Positions 53,239 through 62,604 of a stretch of 64,000 nucleotides of DNA are shown here, in pieces (position 1 is the first letter of the stretch; the number at the start of each line of letters is the position of its first letter). Below the pieces are notes generated by a model. That model did no database searches and was not told the origin of the DNA. It saw only the letters and a program-made list of their open reading frames with translations. The stretch comes from Sphingobacterium kitahiroshimense (lineage in GTDB: Bacteria; Bacteroidota; Bacteroidia; Sphingobacteriales; Sphingobacteriaceae): NCBI RefSeq assembly GCF_025961315.1, contig NZ_JAOQNK010000001.1, positions 1 to 64,000 of the forward strand. Direction: 5' to 3'. Both the position numbers and the translations under genes were made by a program.

Positions 53239-56200
53239 AATTCCTGTTTGTTCTTTTTTCTTGAATAGATGATTCGTATAAAAGTCGGGAATACGAAAAG
53301 CAGTAACGGAATGCCCGTAACAAAGCCCCCGATAACAGCGATTGCCAAAGCCTGCTGCATCTGCGCTCCCATGCCAATACCAAGAGCCAATGGCATAAGT
53401 GCTAAAATGGCTCCGATAGCTGTCATTAACTTAGGTCGTATTCTAAGTGCTAAAGCATAGTTTACAGATTTGTTCACATCGCCACCGGATATGTGCATGT
53501 TGTACCTAAACTGATTGACCGTGAATATGGCATTTTCAGCAATGATGCCCACAATCATAATAATGCCTGTATAGCTACTTACATTCAGTGGAATGTGGGT
53601 AACGTACAAAGCGAACAAACATCCCGGAATACCTAATATTGAAATGCCAAGTATCAGAAAAGAAAGTACCCATTCTCTGAACAAAAACAACAGCACAGTA
53701 AATACTAATAAACATGCTGCGGCAAGGATAGTCAGCAATTCTTTGAAAGATTGTTGTTGTTCTGCATAAGCACCGCCAAAGTTTACATAATATCCTGGAG
53801 GCAGGTTCAGGAGTTTGGCAAAACTTCCCTTTAACTCATTGACAGCACTTCCCAAATCCCTTTCTGAAAGCCTTGAAGTAAGCACCACACAGGATTTAAG
53901 GTCTTCACGCTTATAATCAATTTCTCCCTTTTCAGATTTTACGGTACAAAAGAACGAAAGCGGCTTTAATGCCCCATCGGGCAAAAATACCATCTGCTTT
54001 TTTATTTTATCCATATCATTATCCTGATAATTGGTAACACGCAAGCGTATTTTGCGCATCTGTTCGCCATCCTGAATTTGTCCTACCTGTAAATTGCCTA
54101 ACATGGAAGCCTGTACGGGCGAGGGTTCCGTAACGTTTGCGTTATCACCTAACACAATGCCCTCGGTATACATTCTTAATTGGTTCTGAAAATCGGAAAG
54201 GGAAACGCCGTATTGTGCCAGCTTTGCATCATCGGGATAGATGATAACGGAAGGTCCCGCAGAAATCATTCCGTTAGAAACATCTACCAAGCCTTTGGTG
54301 TGGCGCATAATACTATCCGCTTTCCGTCCTATAAATTCAAGCTGCCTTTGGTCATCACCGAATATTTTGACTTCTATCGGGCTTGGGGTACTCATTAAGT
54401 TTCCTAACAAATCTTGTATGCGTTGCCCAAACTCAATAGTCATCGCTGGAACCGAAGATTGAATATCACGCCGCAGTTCATTAATTATTTCCGATGTTTT
54501 ATACTTTCTGTTTTTTTTCAACTGAATCAGGTAATCTCCATAATTGGGTGCAACGTTCCTGAAATCGAGCCTTAAACCCGTTCTTCGGGAGTAGCTTTCC
54601 ACATCGGGGTTTTTCAGGATGATTTTTTCCATGTCCTGACACAACTTGTCTGTTTCCTCAATGGCTGTTCCACTTGGTGAATAATAATCCATCACAATTG
54701 TTCCCTCGTCCAATTCAGGTAAGAAACCTGTTTGCAGTTTACCGGAAGCAAACCAACCGCCTATGATGAGAACACAAATGAATACAACTGCCAACCAGGG
54801 CAACCTATATAAATTTGTCAGCCATTTGTATTTGTTCAGGCTTTCTTCTTCGCTATGCGCATGTGAATGTTTATGAGGTCTATATCCGATAATAAGGTGC
54901 AGCACGGGCGTTACTATCCAAGTAGCAAAAAACGAACAGACCAATGTTAACTCCATTGTTTTTGCCAACTCCTTAAAGAATGCGCCTGCCAAGCCTCCCA
55001 TTAGTACAAAAGGCAGAAAAATAACAATGGTACTTAGGGATGAACCAACCATTGCAGGGAACAAATCTTTTATCGCATCCCTTACTATCTCAAATTTGTC
55101 TTTTTCGGGGTGGTCTTCATGCCCACGATAAATCTGTTCTATAATTACGATAATATCGTCAATAAATAATCCTACTGCGGCAGCTATGCCCCCCAGCGAC
55201 ATGACATTGATGGTGATGCCGGAAATGCCCAAAGCAATCAAAGTAAACCCCAATATTACGGGTAGCGTAAGAATGACTACCGTACTTGCCCGCCATGAGC
55301 GCAGGAAGATAATTACCACGATGATAGCCAGTAGCAGCCCTTCCAATATGGTATGCACTACGCTGTTAATACTTTCATTTACAAACGCAGACTGATTATA
55401 GTACGGTCGTAATTTTATCCCTTTGGGAAGCAGCTTTGTTATCTCTGCGGCTTTTGCATCCGCAGCATCGGCAAATTGGACAAGATTAACACCGGGCTGC
55501 TTAACCAAATCCACAATAACACCTTGATGACCGTTAGCATTGATAATATTAAACTCCGTTTGTTGCTGCAATTCTATTTTTGCAAAGTCCCGTAACCTTA
55601 CAAGGCGTTGCGGTGTGTTCTTAACAACCACATTTGCTAATTCTTCGGCATCATTGATACGATTGTCTGTTAAGGTCAGGTATAGTCTTCTGAAATCCGA
55701 AATTTTACCATTGGAAAGGACGTAGTTGTTTTGCTTAAAAAGCTGGATAAGGTCATCCGGCTTAACGCCGTATGAAGACATTTTGATAACATCCGGTACA
55801 ATTTCAAATTCTTTGGCTTTACCACCCCGCAAAATAACTGTTGAAATACCCTCAATTTGAGAGAACAAAGGGCGAACGGTATTCATGGCAAGGTCACGCA
55901 ATCCGATAAGCCCTACTTCTTCATTTTCACTTTCAAGCGTAAAGCCGTAAACCGGGAATAAAGATTGATTGTACCCTTCAACGGCGATATTCGTTCCTGT
56001 GGGCAGAAGATTTTTAATCTCATTTAGGCGGCTTTCTATCTGCAACTTGGCGTTATCCACATCTACACCCCAATTGAAATATATCTGAACATCGGAACTG
56101 CCCCTGCTGGTAACACTTTTTACTACTGTTACGCCTTTTACTCTTTTAACAGCACTCTCAATAGGTTTGGTAACTGTTACCATCATCCGGTCTATGGGAG

Positions 56201-56360
56201 TAGAACCTACGTCTGCAATGAGCTTCACTTTAGGAAACATTACTTCCGGGAATAATGCGGTCTGCATTTTATTGTAAGTAAAAATCCCAAGCGTTACTAA
56301 TAATAAGCCAATAAACAAAAATGGCTTTCTGTATTTTTTATAATAATTTTTTTGATTCAT
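53235..56360 (-). CDS. RND-family efflux permease
   Basis: 1041 residues, twelve membrane segments with two large periplasmic loops. Features of the family are visible: N-terminal KPFLFIGLLLVTLGIFTYNK, GLFIDDIIVIIEQIYRGHED in TM4 (the proton-relay DD), GIAAAVG in the core, and FAAKG-like docking loops. The charged relay and lack of heavy-metal-specific residues leave drug (HAE) or metal (HME) pumping open. Overlaps the PAP2 gene downstream; the adaptor and TolC genes precede it with short gaps. Confidence 0.9.
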   Translation of the reverse strand: MNQKNYYKKYRKPFLFIGLLLVTLGIFTYNKMQTALFPEVMFPKVKLIADVGSTPIDRMMVTVTKPIESAVKRVKGVTVVKSVTSRGSSDVQIYFNWGVDVDNAKLQIESRLNEIKNLLPTGTNIAVEGYNQSLFPVYGFTLESENEEVGLIGLRDLAMNTVRPLFSQIEGISTVILRGGKAKEFEIVPDVIKMSSYGVKPDDLIQLFKQNNYVLSNGKISDFRRLYLTLTDNRINDAEELANVVVKNTPQRLVRLRDFAKIELQQQTEFNIINANGHQGVIVDLVKQPGVNLVQFADAADAKAAEITKLLPKGIKLRPYYNQSAFVNESINSVVHTILEGLLLAIIVVIIFLRSWRASTVVILTLPVILGFTLIALGISGITINVMSLGGIAAAVGLFIDDIIVIIEQIYRGHEDHPEKDKFEIVRDAIKDLFPAMVGSSLSTIVIFLPFVLMGGLAGAFFKELAKTMELTLVCSFFATWIVTPVLHLIIGYRPHKHSHAHSEEESLNKYKWLTNLYRLPWLAVVFICVLIIGGWFASGKLQTGFLPELDEGTIVMDYYSPSGTAIEETDKLCQDMEKIILKNPDVESYSRRTGLRLDFRNVAPNYGDYLIQLKKNRKYKTSEIINELRRDIQSSVPAMTIEFGQRIQDLLGNLMSTPSPIEVKIFGDDQRQLEFIGRKADSIMRHTKGLVDVSNGMISAGPSVIIYPDDAKLAQYGVSLSDFQNQLRMYTEGIVLGDNANVTEPSPVQASMLGNLQVGQIQDGEQMRKIRLRVTNYQDNDMDKIKKQMVFLPDGALKPLSFFCTVKSEKGEIDYKREDLKSCVVLTSRLSERDLGSAVNELKGSFAKLLNLPPGYYVNFGGAYAEQQQSFKELLTILAAACLLVFTVLLFLFREWVLSFLILGISILGIPGCLFALYVTHIPLNVSSYTGIIMIVGIIAENAIFTVNQFRYNMHISGGDVNKSVNYALALRIRPKLMTAIGAILALMPLALGIGMGAQMQQALAIAVIGGFVTGIPLLLFVFPTFIRIIYSRKKNKQEL

Positions 56361-56396
56361 AAGACCAAGTGTACATTTATATGATTGGGCTATATT

Positions 56397-57311
56397 TTAA
56401 AGCACTTTTACGAGTGCTGTATCACTTAAACCATAATTACCTGAATTGAGTATTTTGTCGCTGCTGTTGAACGCCGGACGTTTAATCTCAATCATGGTGT
56501 CATTCTGCGCTCCAATGGTTACAGGAACTTTTACGGCAGTCGAATCGTTTATTAATTTCATCACCCAAAACTCCTGCATTAGCTCATCGCTCAATACGGC
56601 TTTCTTAGGCAACATTATGGCTGCGCTATTTTGATAGGTTACAAGTTTTACTGTCGCAATAATGCCTTCAGGAATATAAATATCAGTTTGAGGTTTTGCC
56701 ATATATGGAATGGTTTGCAATCCTGTAAGAGATTGCATAATGGGCATTTCCATTTGTGCATTAATAGACGTATTGTCAGGTAGTGTAATAATGCAGGACT
56801 TATTTTCTTTTACGTATTTAGCATACTCGTAAGGAATATTTACCTGAAAGTAAAGGCTGTGATTATCCGAAATATCACATAATGCGCTGCCCTCGGAAAC
56901 AAATACACCATTCTGTGATTGTGGTATGGCAGTGATAATGCCGTTCATCGGCGCATACACATTGATAAGCCCATAATTTTTATCGTTCATATCTTGGCTT
57001 TCAAAACTGCCCAATGCCCTACGCTCTTTTGTTTCAATGGTATAAAGAAGTTGCCCTTTGGCAACATGGTCGTTAAAATTAATTTTCACAAAATGGACAT
57101 AGCCAGCAACGGGGGCTGTAACTGTATTGCGGCGCAAATAGTGTGCGGTTGCTGATAGTTGTTCGGTGTGTGCCATCATTCCTGTATGGGCAGATATAAC
57201 ACTGACCGTTGATTTCGGCTGGATAGTATCAGGCTCGTTTTGTTTGTTTTTACAAGCCATAAAACAGCAGGTTATGGCTAATAAGGGTATAACTGAAAAT
57301 CGCATTATCAT
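56397..57311 (-). CDS. RND efflux periplasmic adaptor
   Basis: 304 residues. Signal/lipoprotein region MIMRFSVIPLLAITCCFMAC with a lipobox-like FMAC at 20, so probably lipid-anchored. A lipoyl/barrel-sandwich half at ~60-130 (TAPVAGYVHFVKINFNDHVA, VYAPMNGIITAIPQSQNGVF) surrounds a short hairpin, then beta-barrel and membrane-proximal domains (VSEGSALCDISDNHSLYFQV, ITLPDNTSINAQME). It links the RND pump to TolC. 36 bp gap to the pump gene, 20 bp gap to the TolC gene. Confidence 0.87.
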   Translation of the reverse strand: MIMRFSVIPLLAITCCFMACKNKQNEPDTIQPKSTVSVISAHTGMMAHTEQLSATAHYLRRNTVTAPVAGYVHFVKINFNDHVAKGQLLYTIETKERRALGSFESQDMNDKNYGLINVYAPMNGIITAIPQSQNGVFVSEGSALCDISDNHSLYFQVNIPYEYAKYVKENKSCIITLPDNTSINAQMEMPIMQSLTGLQTIPYMAKPQTDIYIPEGIIATVKLVTYQNSAAIMLPKKAVLSDELMQEFWVMKLINDSTAVKVPVTIGAQNDTMIEIKRPAFNSSDKILNSGNYGLSDTALVKVL

Positions 57312-57331
57312 TAATTTATTTTAAATTTTAC

Positions 57332-58630
57332 TTACCAATTCCAATAGTTATAGTTGTTGACGGCTATCAGTCTGTTAGTCTGTAAAGCCACCCGGTTTAT
57401 CTGTAAGGAAGCACTGCCACGCAGCACAGTGATATAGTCTATCACTGAACTTTGCCCGCTTGCAATTTGCTTCTGATAGTAGTTCAGCAGGGAATCGTAA
57501 TCCGTGATTTGTTGCTGTATGGATTGCAACTGTTCATCAATAGAGCGAATGAGTTCTAAGAGTGCTTTTTTGCGGGTTTCATTCTTCGTGTTGAAAAATT
57601 CCCTGTCTATATTTGCGGTTTGCTGAAGCAGTCTTGTTCTTTCGGTATTCAGTTTTCTTTGATGCCCGTCAAAAAATGTTTGGGTAAATTGGATGCCCAC
57701 CTGCCAGCCAAACCGTTTGTAAATATCAGGCGCATATACAGCGTTTAATCCTGCGGATGAGTATAAACTTACATTGGGTCTATATTTTGTATCAAATAGC
57801 TTTTTGGAAGTGGCGAGGCTTAAACTGTCAAGCTGGTACTGTTTGGTAAAACCGGATTCATTCCCGTTGCGGGGCGTTGTCATGCTTATATTGACTGGCT
57901 TCAGTTCTATAATGGCGGTGTCGGGAATACCGCAGATACTATATAGTTCCAATAAATGAACTTTATAGCTGTTCTTCAACGTTTGTAAAGCCGTTTCCTG
58001 CTGCTTCAATTCTATTTCGAGAACTTTATAATCGCCTTGCTTTCCCAATCCATTTGCAGATAATTTTTGTGTAAGACTAATTTGTTGCTCGATAATCTTT
58101 TTGATATGCGCAACCGCTTCTTGTTGGTTTACATCTTGCAGGCAAAGCACATATTGGTCTGTAATAAGTTTTTCTAAATCATGCTTGCTAAGCGCAGAAT
58201 TGTTGTTTAAGATTTCATTTAATACTGCGGTCTGCTCATTAACTGCGTTTACCCTCTGTTTGTTGAAAAGAGGTTGATTCAGCGTTAAAACGCCTCTGTA
58301 AAGTCCGCCGTTAGTTGCCGAAAAATCGGAACCGTAATAATCCTGAATGGTCTTTTGCGGATTTAATTTAAAACCTGAATTGCCGGGGTCATTGGAGTAA
58401 ATTGGGGCAAGCAAATAATTCAATTCAGTACCGATAACTGGCTTTGTTAGTGAAGCAGCTATCCTTTGGGCATCCAGTTTGTTTGCTTCTGATTGAATTG
58501 CATTCGTCTTTACAAGGGGGGAACTTTGGAACGCCTGATTGACAAAATCAGATAGTTGTTTCTGTCCAAATGTCTTTCCTACCGATAGCACCGAAACTAT
58601 CACAGAAAGAACCGCTAACTTTTTAATCAT
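57332..58630 (-). CDS. TolC-family outer-membrane efflux protein
   Basis: 432 residues, normal for TolC-like proteins. Signal peptide MIKKLAVLSVIVSVLSVGKT ending FGQ. Long helical stretches with the internal duplication typical of the trimeric channel-tunnel (ISLTQKLSANGLGKQGDYKV; IRSIDEQLQSIQQQITDYDS), and beta-rich segments in between (GVLTLNQPLFNKQRVNAVNE; VSLYSSAGLNAVYAPDIYKR). Gives the outer-membrane exit for the RND pump. First gene of the efflux part of the operon; the 238-bp space before it (58631-58867) probably holds a promoter because the upstream YncE gene is disrupted. Confidence 0.9.
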   Translation of the reverse strand: MIKKLAVLSVIVSVLSVGKTFGQKQLSDFVNQAFQSSPLVKTNAIQSEANKLDAQRIAASLTKPVIGTELNYLLAPIYSNDPGNSGFKLNPQKTIQDYYGSDFSATNGGLYRGVLTLNQPLFNKQRVNAVNEQTAVLNEILNNNSALSKHDLEKLITDQYVLCLQDVNQQEAVAHIKKIIEQQISLTQKLSANGLGKQGDYKVLEIELKQQETALQTLKNSYKVHLLELYSICGIPDTAIIELKPVNISMTTPRNGNESGFTKQYQLDSLSLATSKKLFDTKYRPNVSLYSSAGLNAVYAPDIYKRFGWQVGIQFTQTFFDGHQRKLNTERTRLLQQTANIDREFFNTKNETRKKALLELIRSIDEQLQSIQQQITDYDSLLNYYQKQIASGQSSVIDYITVLRGSASLQINRVALQTNRLIAVNNYNYWNW

Positions 58631-58867
58631 AATACCTTTTCTTATAAATATGTTGAATGTGTGTACATTCCAGTTTTCGCATTATTAAATGCCACATTAC
58701 CATTGTAGCGACCATTTCTGCCATGCAAAAAATGGCTTTTCTAATGCTGATTTAATTTATAAGGCAAAGGTATCTTTGCGATTTTGGAGAATTTCTGGAT
58801 TTAGGAAAAGGACATAAAAAACAGGAAATGCGTAAAGAATTTAACCAGCCGTGCGTTAATATCCAGC

Positions 58868-59509
58868 TTATTTAGAGGTGCTGTATATTCTTAGTTCAGC
58901 AACATTTTTCTCTGACTGGGGAACTGCAAGATATAGTTGTTGTAGTTCTTGTGAAAACAACGAAGTTCCAGCCCCTTTAGCAGTTTCAATTTTGTCAAGA
59001 GCAATATAAGTATCGTTATCTTTTTGCTCAATTACGTCTATATATCCGTCAGCACAAGAAATATAAATGAGCGCATGTTTCGGGTCTAAATAAATTCCGT
59101 CTGCATTTTTGCTAATGTCAAGACTGGCAATTGATTTTCCGGTTTTAGTGCTATAAACGATAAATTTCCCCGGTTCACAAGCAATAAAAAGGTGATGGTT
59201 AATTTTATCCAAAGCCATCGGAACATTTTCGGTTGATTCGGTTACTCGCCATCTCGCAATCACTTTATTTGCAGACAGGTCTATTACTTCTATTATGTTT
59301 TTTGAAGGAATATTGACATAAATTTTATTACTATCCAACTCAAATTGCTTCGGAAAATCGGCTAACCGAATTTCCCCGATAACCTTATCGTTTTTGCAGT
59401 CAATTACACCGATAGCACCGAAAGTTTTCCCAACGCCTACATAAAGCCGCTGTGTAGTTGTATCAAAGTGTAGGTTGTTGCATTTTTCCTCAAATGAAAA
59501 GGTTTTAAC
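58868..59509 (-). pseudogene. YncE-like beta-propeller lipoprotein, C-terminal half
   Basis: The frame runs from the insertion boundary to TAA at 58868. It starts VKTFSFEEKCNNLHFD and continues through blade-like repeats (RLYVGVGKTFGAIGVIDCKN; IYVNIPSKNIIEVIDLSANK; IFIACEPGKFIVYSTKTGKS). It continues exactly the propeller whose first half is at 62605-63018 (ending DATTYSTVK). The two halves are separated by the 3.1-kb insertion, so the gene is broken. Before that it was a secreted seven-bladed YncE-type protein in the HK/efflux operon. Confidence 0.85.
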
Positions 59510-59576
59510 CCAGATTAAGCATTAGCCAAATACTGCAAAGTATTTCTACTTCATAGTCACTTAATCTGGGTTAAAA
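59503..59576. repeat. Perfect 17-bp inverted repeat at the left end of the insertion
   Basis: TTTTAACCCAGATTAAG (59503-59519) and its exact complement CTTAATCTGGGTTAAAA (59560-59576) flank a 40-bp loop. The left arm and part of the loop recur in direct orientation at 62394-62445 with about 80 percent identity. Confidence 0.85.
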
Positions 59577-59854
59577 AGAGTTGTTTTCTCATTTTACACC
59601 ATTATTTTTAGGTGAAGATGCTTAAGAAAAGGTTTTTTTGATTGTTTTAGAACCATTTTTTTGACTAGTTGACTGAGACAATTTATTAGAGAAATCCTGT
59701 GACTGTTAAAATAGAAATAAAGTAAATCAAATATTGTTAATCGTTTGAAATTACTTGTGTAGTATGCACGGATATTTCCGTAATATTTTTGGTCTAGTCT
59801 ATGATTATATTCATATTCGTTTTATATTCGCTTAATCAAATTAAGGCGTATACA

Positions 59855-60196
59855 ATGAAAATAAAAGAAAAAGGGCATACACTTATTGTTACAAGTAACG
59901 AGGAAGATATAGTAACATTTCTTAAAAAGTTAGAAGAGCAGTATGAGTATAGTCTTGTACAATCTAATTTAATAATAGATTTGACTAGTGTTAAATATGC
60001 TGTGTTAGAAGAGGATTTAGAGTGTTTTGAAACTTTAGCTATTAGCCATATGGAGGAGGCTAATAAGTCTTTTATTATTGTTATAGAGTCGATAGATTTT
60101 AACGAGTTCGATGGAGATTTAGTAATTGCTCCTTCTTTACAAGAAGCACATGATTTGATCGAAATGGATGAGATTCAAAGAGATTTGGGATTTTAA
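59855..60196 (+). CDS. STAS-like small protein
   Basis: 113 residues from the ATG at 59855; the earlier in-frame start at 59801 adds a hydrophobic stretch not typical of the family and lies inside the promoter region. Reads KEKGHTLIVTSNEEDIVTFL, SNLIIDLTSVKYAVLEEDLE and NKSFIIVIESIDFNEFDGDL, the alternating strand-helix pattern of STAS or ribonuclease-Z-associated proteins. In flavobacteria the rnz gene is typically preceded by such a gene. Ends in a terminator before rnz. Confidence 0.6.
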   Translation: MKIKEKGHTLIVTSNEEDIVTFLKKLEEQYEYSLVQSNLIIDLTSVKYAVLEEDLECFETLAISHMEEANKSFIIVIESIDFNEFDGDLVIAPSLQEAHDLIEMDEIQRDLGF

Positions 60197-60208
60197 GATA
60201 AAACAAAT

Positions 60209-60244
60209 AAAAGGCTTAATTTACTTTAAGCCTTTTATTTTTTG
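60209..60244 (+). terminator. Intrinsic terminator
   Basis: AAAAGGCTTAA pairs with TTAAGCCTTTT around TTTACT, followed by ATTTTTT. It separates the STAS-like gene from rnz. Confidence 0.75.
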
Positions 60245-60299
60245 ACTTAATATGTCGTTTTTTGTAAATTACAAGCTCAAAATATAAAATAAAACTACA

Positions 60300-60938
60300 T
60301 TGAAACTTACTATATTAGGCTGTTATGCGGCAACACCACGAACGATAACCAACCCTACTTCTCAAGTTTTAGAGATAGCAGGGCATATGTTTTTAATCGA
60401 TGCAGGTGAAGGAACACAGGTACAATTAAGGCGTCATAAACTAAAGTTTCAACGTATTAATCACATCTTTATCTCTCACTTACACGGAGATCACTTCTTT
60501 GGTTTAATAGGATTGATTTCAACATATATGTTACTTAACCGTCAGTCAGATTTGCATATCTACGGACCAAAAGGCATAAAAGAAGTAACGCTATTACAAT
60601 TAAAATTAGGTAATGCATATTCTGGATATAAGTTGTTCTTTCATGAGCAAACGAGTAAAGAGAGTAGAGTAGTCTTCGAAGATGATAAAGTAATCGTGAG
60701 AACTATTCCATTAGATCATCGCGTATATACCAATGGATATAAATTTGAAACAAAACCTGGAGACCGCAAGTTGCGCATTGGTGCAATAGAGGACTTGGGT
60801 ATAGATAAATGTTATTATCAGAAGATTAAAAGTGGTGGAAATATAACACTAGATGACGGAACAGTCGTGGAGAATAAGGATATCACTTACGAGCCAGAAG
60901 CTACGGAGATTTACTTTTTAAAACCTACCAAGCTATGA
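60300..60938 (+). pseudogene. rnz: Ribonuclease Z, 3'-truncated
   Basis: 212 residues from TTG at 60300; family members have about 300. The N-terminal metallo-beta-lactamase region is intact: LTILGCYAATPRTITNPTS, SHLHGDHFFGLI (His60, His62, Asp64, His65) and PLDHRVYTNGY. The reading frame stays rnz-like to ENKDITYEPEA, then switches to TEIYFLKPTKL and stops, so the C-terminal ~90 residues, which supply the second metal-site Asp and the final His ligand, are missing. Probably inactive as tRNA 3'-processing enzyme. The stop overlaps the porin start, indicating that a deletion joined the two. Confidence 0.85.
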
Positions 60939-62038
60939 AGATTAAGTATGTGTTATGTGCCCTTGTTTTAGGAACTCTAAATACAATGGCACAAGATGAT
61001 AAAAAAGAAGAAACTACCTTATTAGGAGTATTGGTGCCTACGCCGACAGTAACTCCACAAGAAAAAATAAATAATGTAGAGGTATTCCTTGATACCAAGT
61101 ACGAGAATTTGACGAAGACAAGTGGTGCAGGTACAAGTGATAGCAAGTTTAGACTAGTACAATCAAGGGTTTACTTAAAAGGAAATTACAATAATAAGTT
61201 GACGTACTCATTGCGTTATCGGTTAAATGAGTCAACAGCCTCTAATGCCTTAGAGTTTGCTTTCTTAGAGTATAATATCGATGAGCACTGGACTGTGGGA
61301 ATGGGAAAACAGTTTACAGCTTGGGGTTCTACGGAGTTGTCTTATAACGGTGCTGATCTATATATGTTCACCAACATTATTAGTTCTATAGAATTATTCA
61401 GCCCTGGAGCTAGTGTTGCCTATAAAGTAAAAGGACAATCATTTAAATTGCAAATGGTCTCTCAAGGGGAGCAGTTTAGTGCTGAAGCGTATAAGAATAA
61501 GGCTTATGGAGGCTTGTTCTTATGGGAAGGGGAGTTGTTTAAGAAACATTTGAAAACGAGATATGGATATGCCTTGTTCCAACATGATGCGAAGAAATAT
61601 TATAGTTGGATAACGATAGGAAATAGGTTGACAATTAATAACTTTATGGCTGAGTTTGATTGGATGTATGGTTTTAGAAATGTAGCTGATGCAGCGTTTA
61701 CAGATTTGAATACCGTAACTAAAGGAGTGGCTTATGTCAAGGATAATGTGACTACTGCTTCTATTAAGTATAAGTTTAATAAGATAACTCCTTATGTAAA
61801 AGTGATGTATAACTATAGAAATGACCTTGATAATGCGGTATCTTATGGTTTAAAGGGAATTTCTACTGCGGTGGAATACAATCCATTTAACGAGGCAGCT
61901 TTTAAGAATCTACGCTTGTTCGCAGCGTATAATTATCTGAACTATGACTATAAGAATTACACTGTAGCAAAATCAGATAGGAATGAACATCAGATAGCAC
62001 TTGGAGTAAGATGGATGGTACCACTATTTAAATTATAA
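60935..62038 (+). CDS. Outer-membrane porin, OprO/OprP-like
   Basis: 367 residues. Signal peptide MKIKYVLCALVLGTLNTMAQ, then an alternating hydrophobic beta-strand barrel: FRLVQSRVYLKGNYNNKLTY, SYRYRLNESTASNALEFAF, ITIGNRLTINNFMAEFDWMY, FRLNRRTPYVKVMYNYR-like, ending in WMVPLFKL with the terminal aromatic/hydrophobic residue of barrel proteins. Layout fits phosphate-selective-porin-like (OprO/P) proteins of flavobacteria. The start codon overlaps the truncated rnz stop by 4 bases, so it is translated from the rnz message. Next gene follows after 2 bp. Confidence 0.75.
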   Translation: MKIKYVLCALVLGTLNTMAQDDKKEETTLLGVLVPTPTVTPQEKINNVEVFLDTKYENLTKTSGAGTSDSKFRLVQSRVYLKGNYNNKLTYSLRYRLNESTASNALEFAFLEYNIDEHWTVGMGKQFTAWGSTELSYNGADLYMFTNIISSIELFSPGASVAYKVKGQSFKLQMVSQGEQFSAEAYKNKAYGGLFLWEGELFKKHLKTRYGYALFQHDAKKYYSWITIGNRLTINNFMAEFDWMYGFRNVADAAFTDLNTVTKGVAYVKDNVTTASIKYKFNKITPYVKVMYNYRNDLDNAVSYGLKGISTAVEYNPFNEAAFKNLRLFAAYNYLNYDYKNYTVAKSDRNEHQIALGVRWMVPLFKL

Positions 62039-62040
62039 GT

Positions 62041-62262
62041 ATGATAAAGTATAATGAGTTATTAATAGACGAGGATAGCAAGACTATGCAGTTGTTTAAA
62101 GGGTTATCTATAGAGGAAGACCATTTGCTAACCAAGAAAGTGGATGCTCTTATCCGCCAAGGAAAGAATATACGAATGCAAGTAATCGCTGTTGATAAAG
62201 AGGAGAGAAACTTGTATATAGAAGGATATACTTTAGTGGAGGATTTGTTAGATAATCTGTAG
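62041..62262 (+). CDS. Small hypothetical protein
   Basis: 73 residues, soluble and charged: MIKYNELLIDEDSKTMQLFK, then GLSIEEDHLLTKKVDALIRQ and YIEGYTLVEDLLDNL. No family recognised. It starts 2 bp after the porin and ends in a good terminator, so it is co-transcribed with the porin. The function may be regulation or assembly of the porin. Confidence 0.5.
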   Translation: MIKYNELLIDEDSKTMQLFKGLSIEEDHLLTKKVDALIRQGKNIRMQVIAVDKEERNLYIEGYTLVEDLLDNL

Positions 62263-62285
62263 AATAGAGTAATAAAATTAGGGAT

Positions 62286-62327
62286 AGACCTGTTAGCACT
62301 TTTTTAGTGGTAATAGGTCTTTTTTTT
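62286..62327 (+). terminator. Intrinsic terminator
   Basis: Stem AGACCT with AGGTCT and an inner CACT with AGTG pairing, followed by seven T. Ends the inserted transcription unit. Confidence 0.7.
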
Positions 62328-62393
62328 AGTTGTATTTGGAGAGAGGTAATTGTGGTAACTCACTTCACTTATCGCTTCGTAAGAATAATAATC

Positions 62394-62445
62394 TTTTAAA
62401 CCCAGAATCAGCATTCGCCCAATACTACAAAGCAATTCTACTTTA
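62394..62445. repeat. Direct repeat of the left end of the insertion
   Basis: About 80 percent identical over 51 bp to 59503-59553 (TTTTAAACCCAGAATCAGCA versus TTTTAACCCAGATTAAGCA) in the same orientation, 160 bp before the right end. The segment between it and the right end (62446-62604) holds no gene and resembles a decayed insertion-sequence tail. Confidence 0.7.
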
Positions 62446-62604
62446 TACTTCTTTCATTTATTCTAAAACCATACTACATGCCTTGCTATTGCTGGCTCTT
62501 CGTTTTAAAACAGTCCACGGGGCTATTTTATACTTAGCCCTTCATAAATTGAGAGCTGTTTTGTATAATTCACTTTCGTTAACTAGTCTATCGCTGATTC
62601 TAGG

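Larger units (their letters stand above)
59510..62604. mobile_element. 3.1-kb insertion carrying flavobacterial genes
   Basis: Interrupts the YncE-like gene exactly: the propeller ends DATTYSTVK on the right and resumes TFSFEEKCNN on the left. The ends read CCAGATTAAGCATTAG (left) and, inverted, CCTAGAATCAGCGATAG (right), an imperfect inverted repeat; TTTAAC is present on both sides (59504-59509 and 62605-62610), consistent with a 6-bp target duplication. Inside are a STAS-like gene, a truncated RNase Z, a porin and a small gene. No transposase remains, so it may be a non-autonomous unit mobilised in trans or a piece caught between two degraded insertion-sequence ends. Confidence 0.6.
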
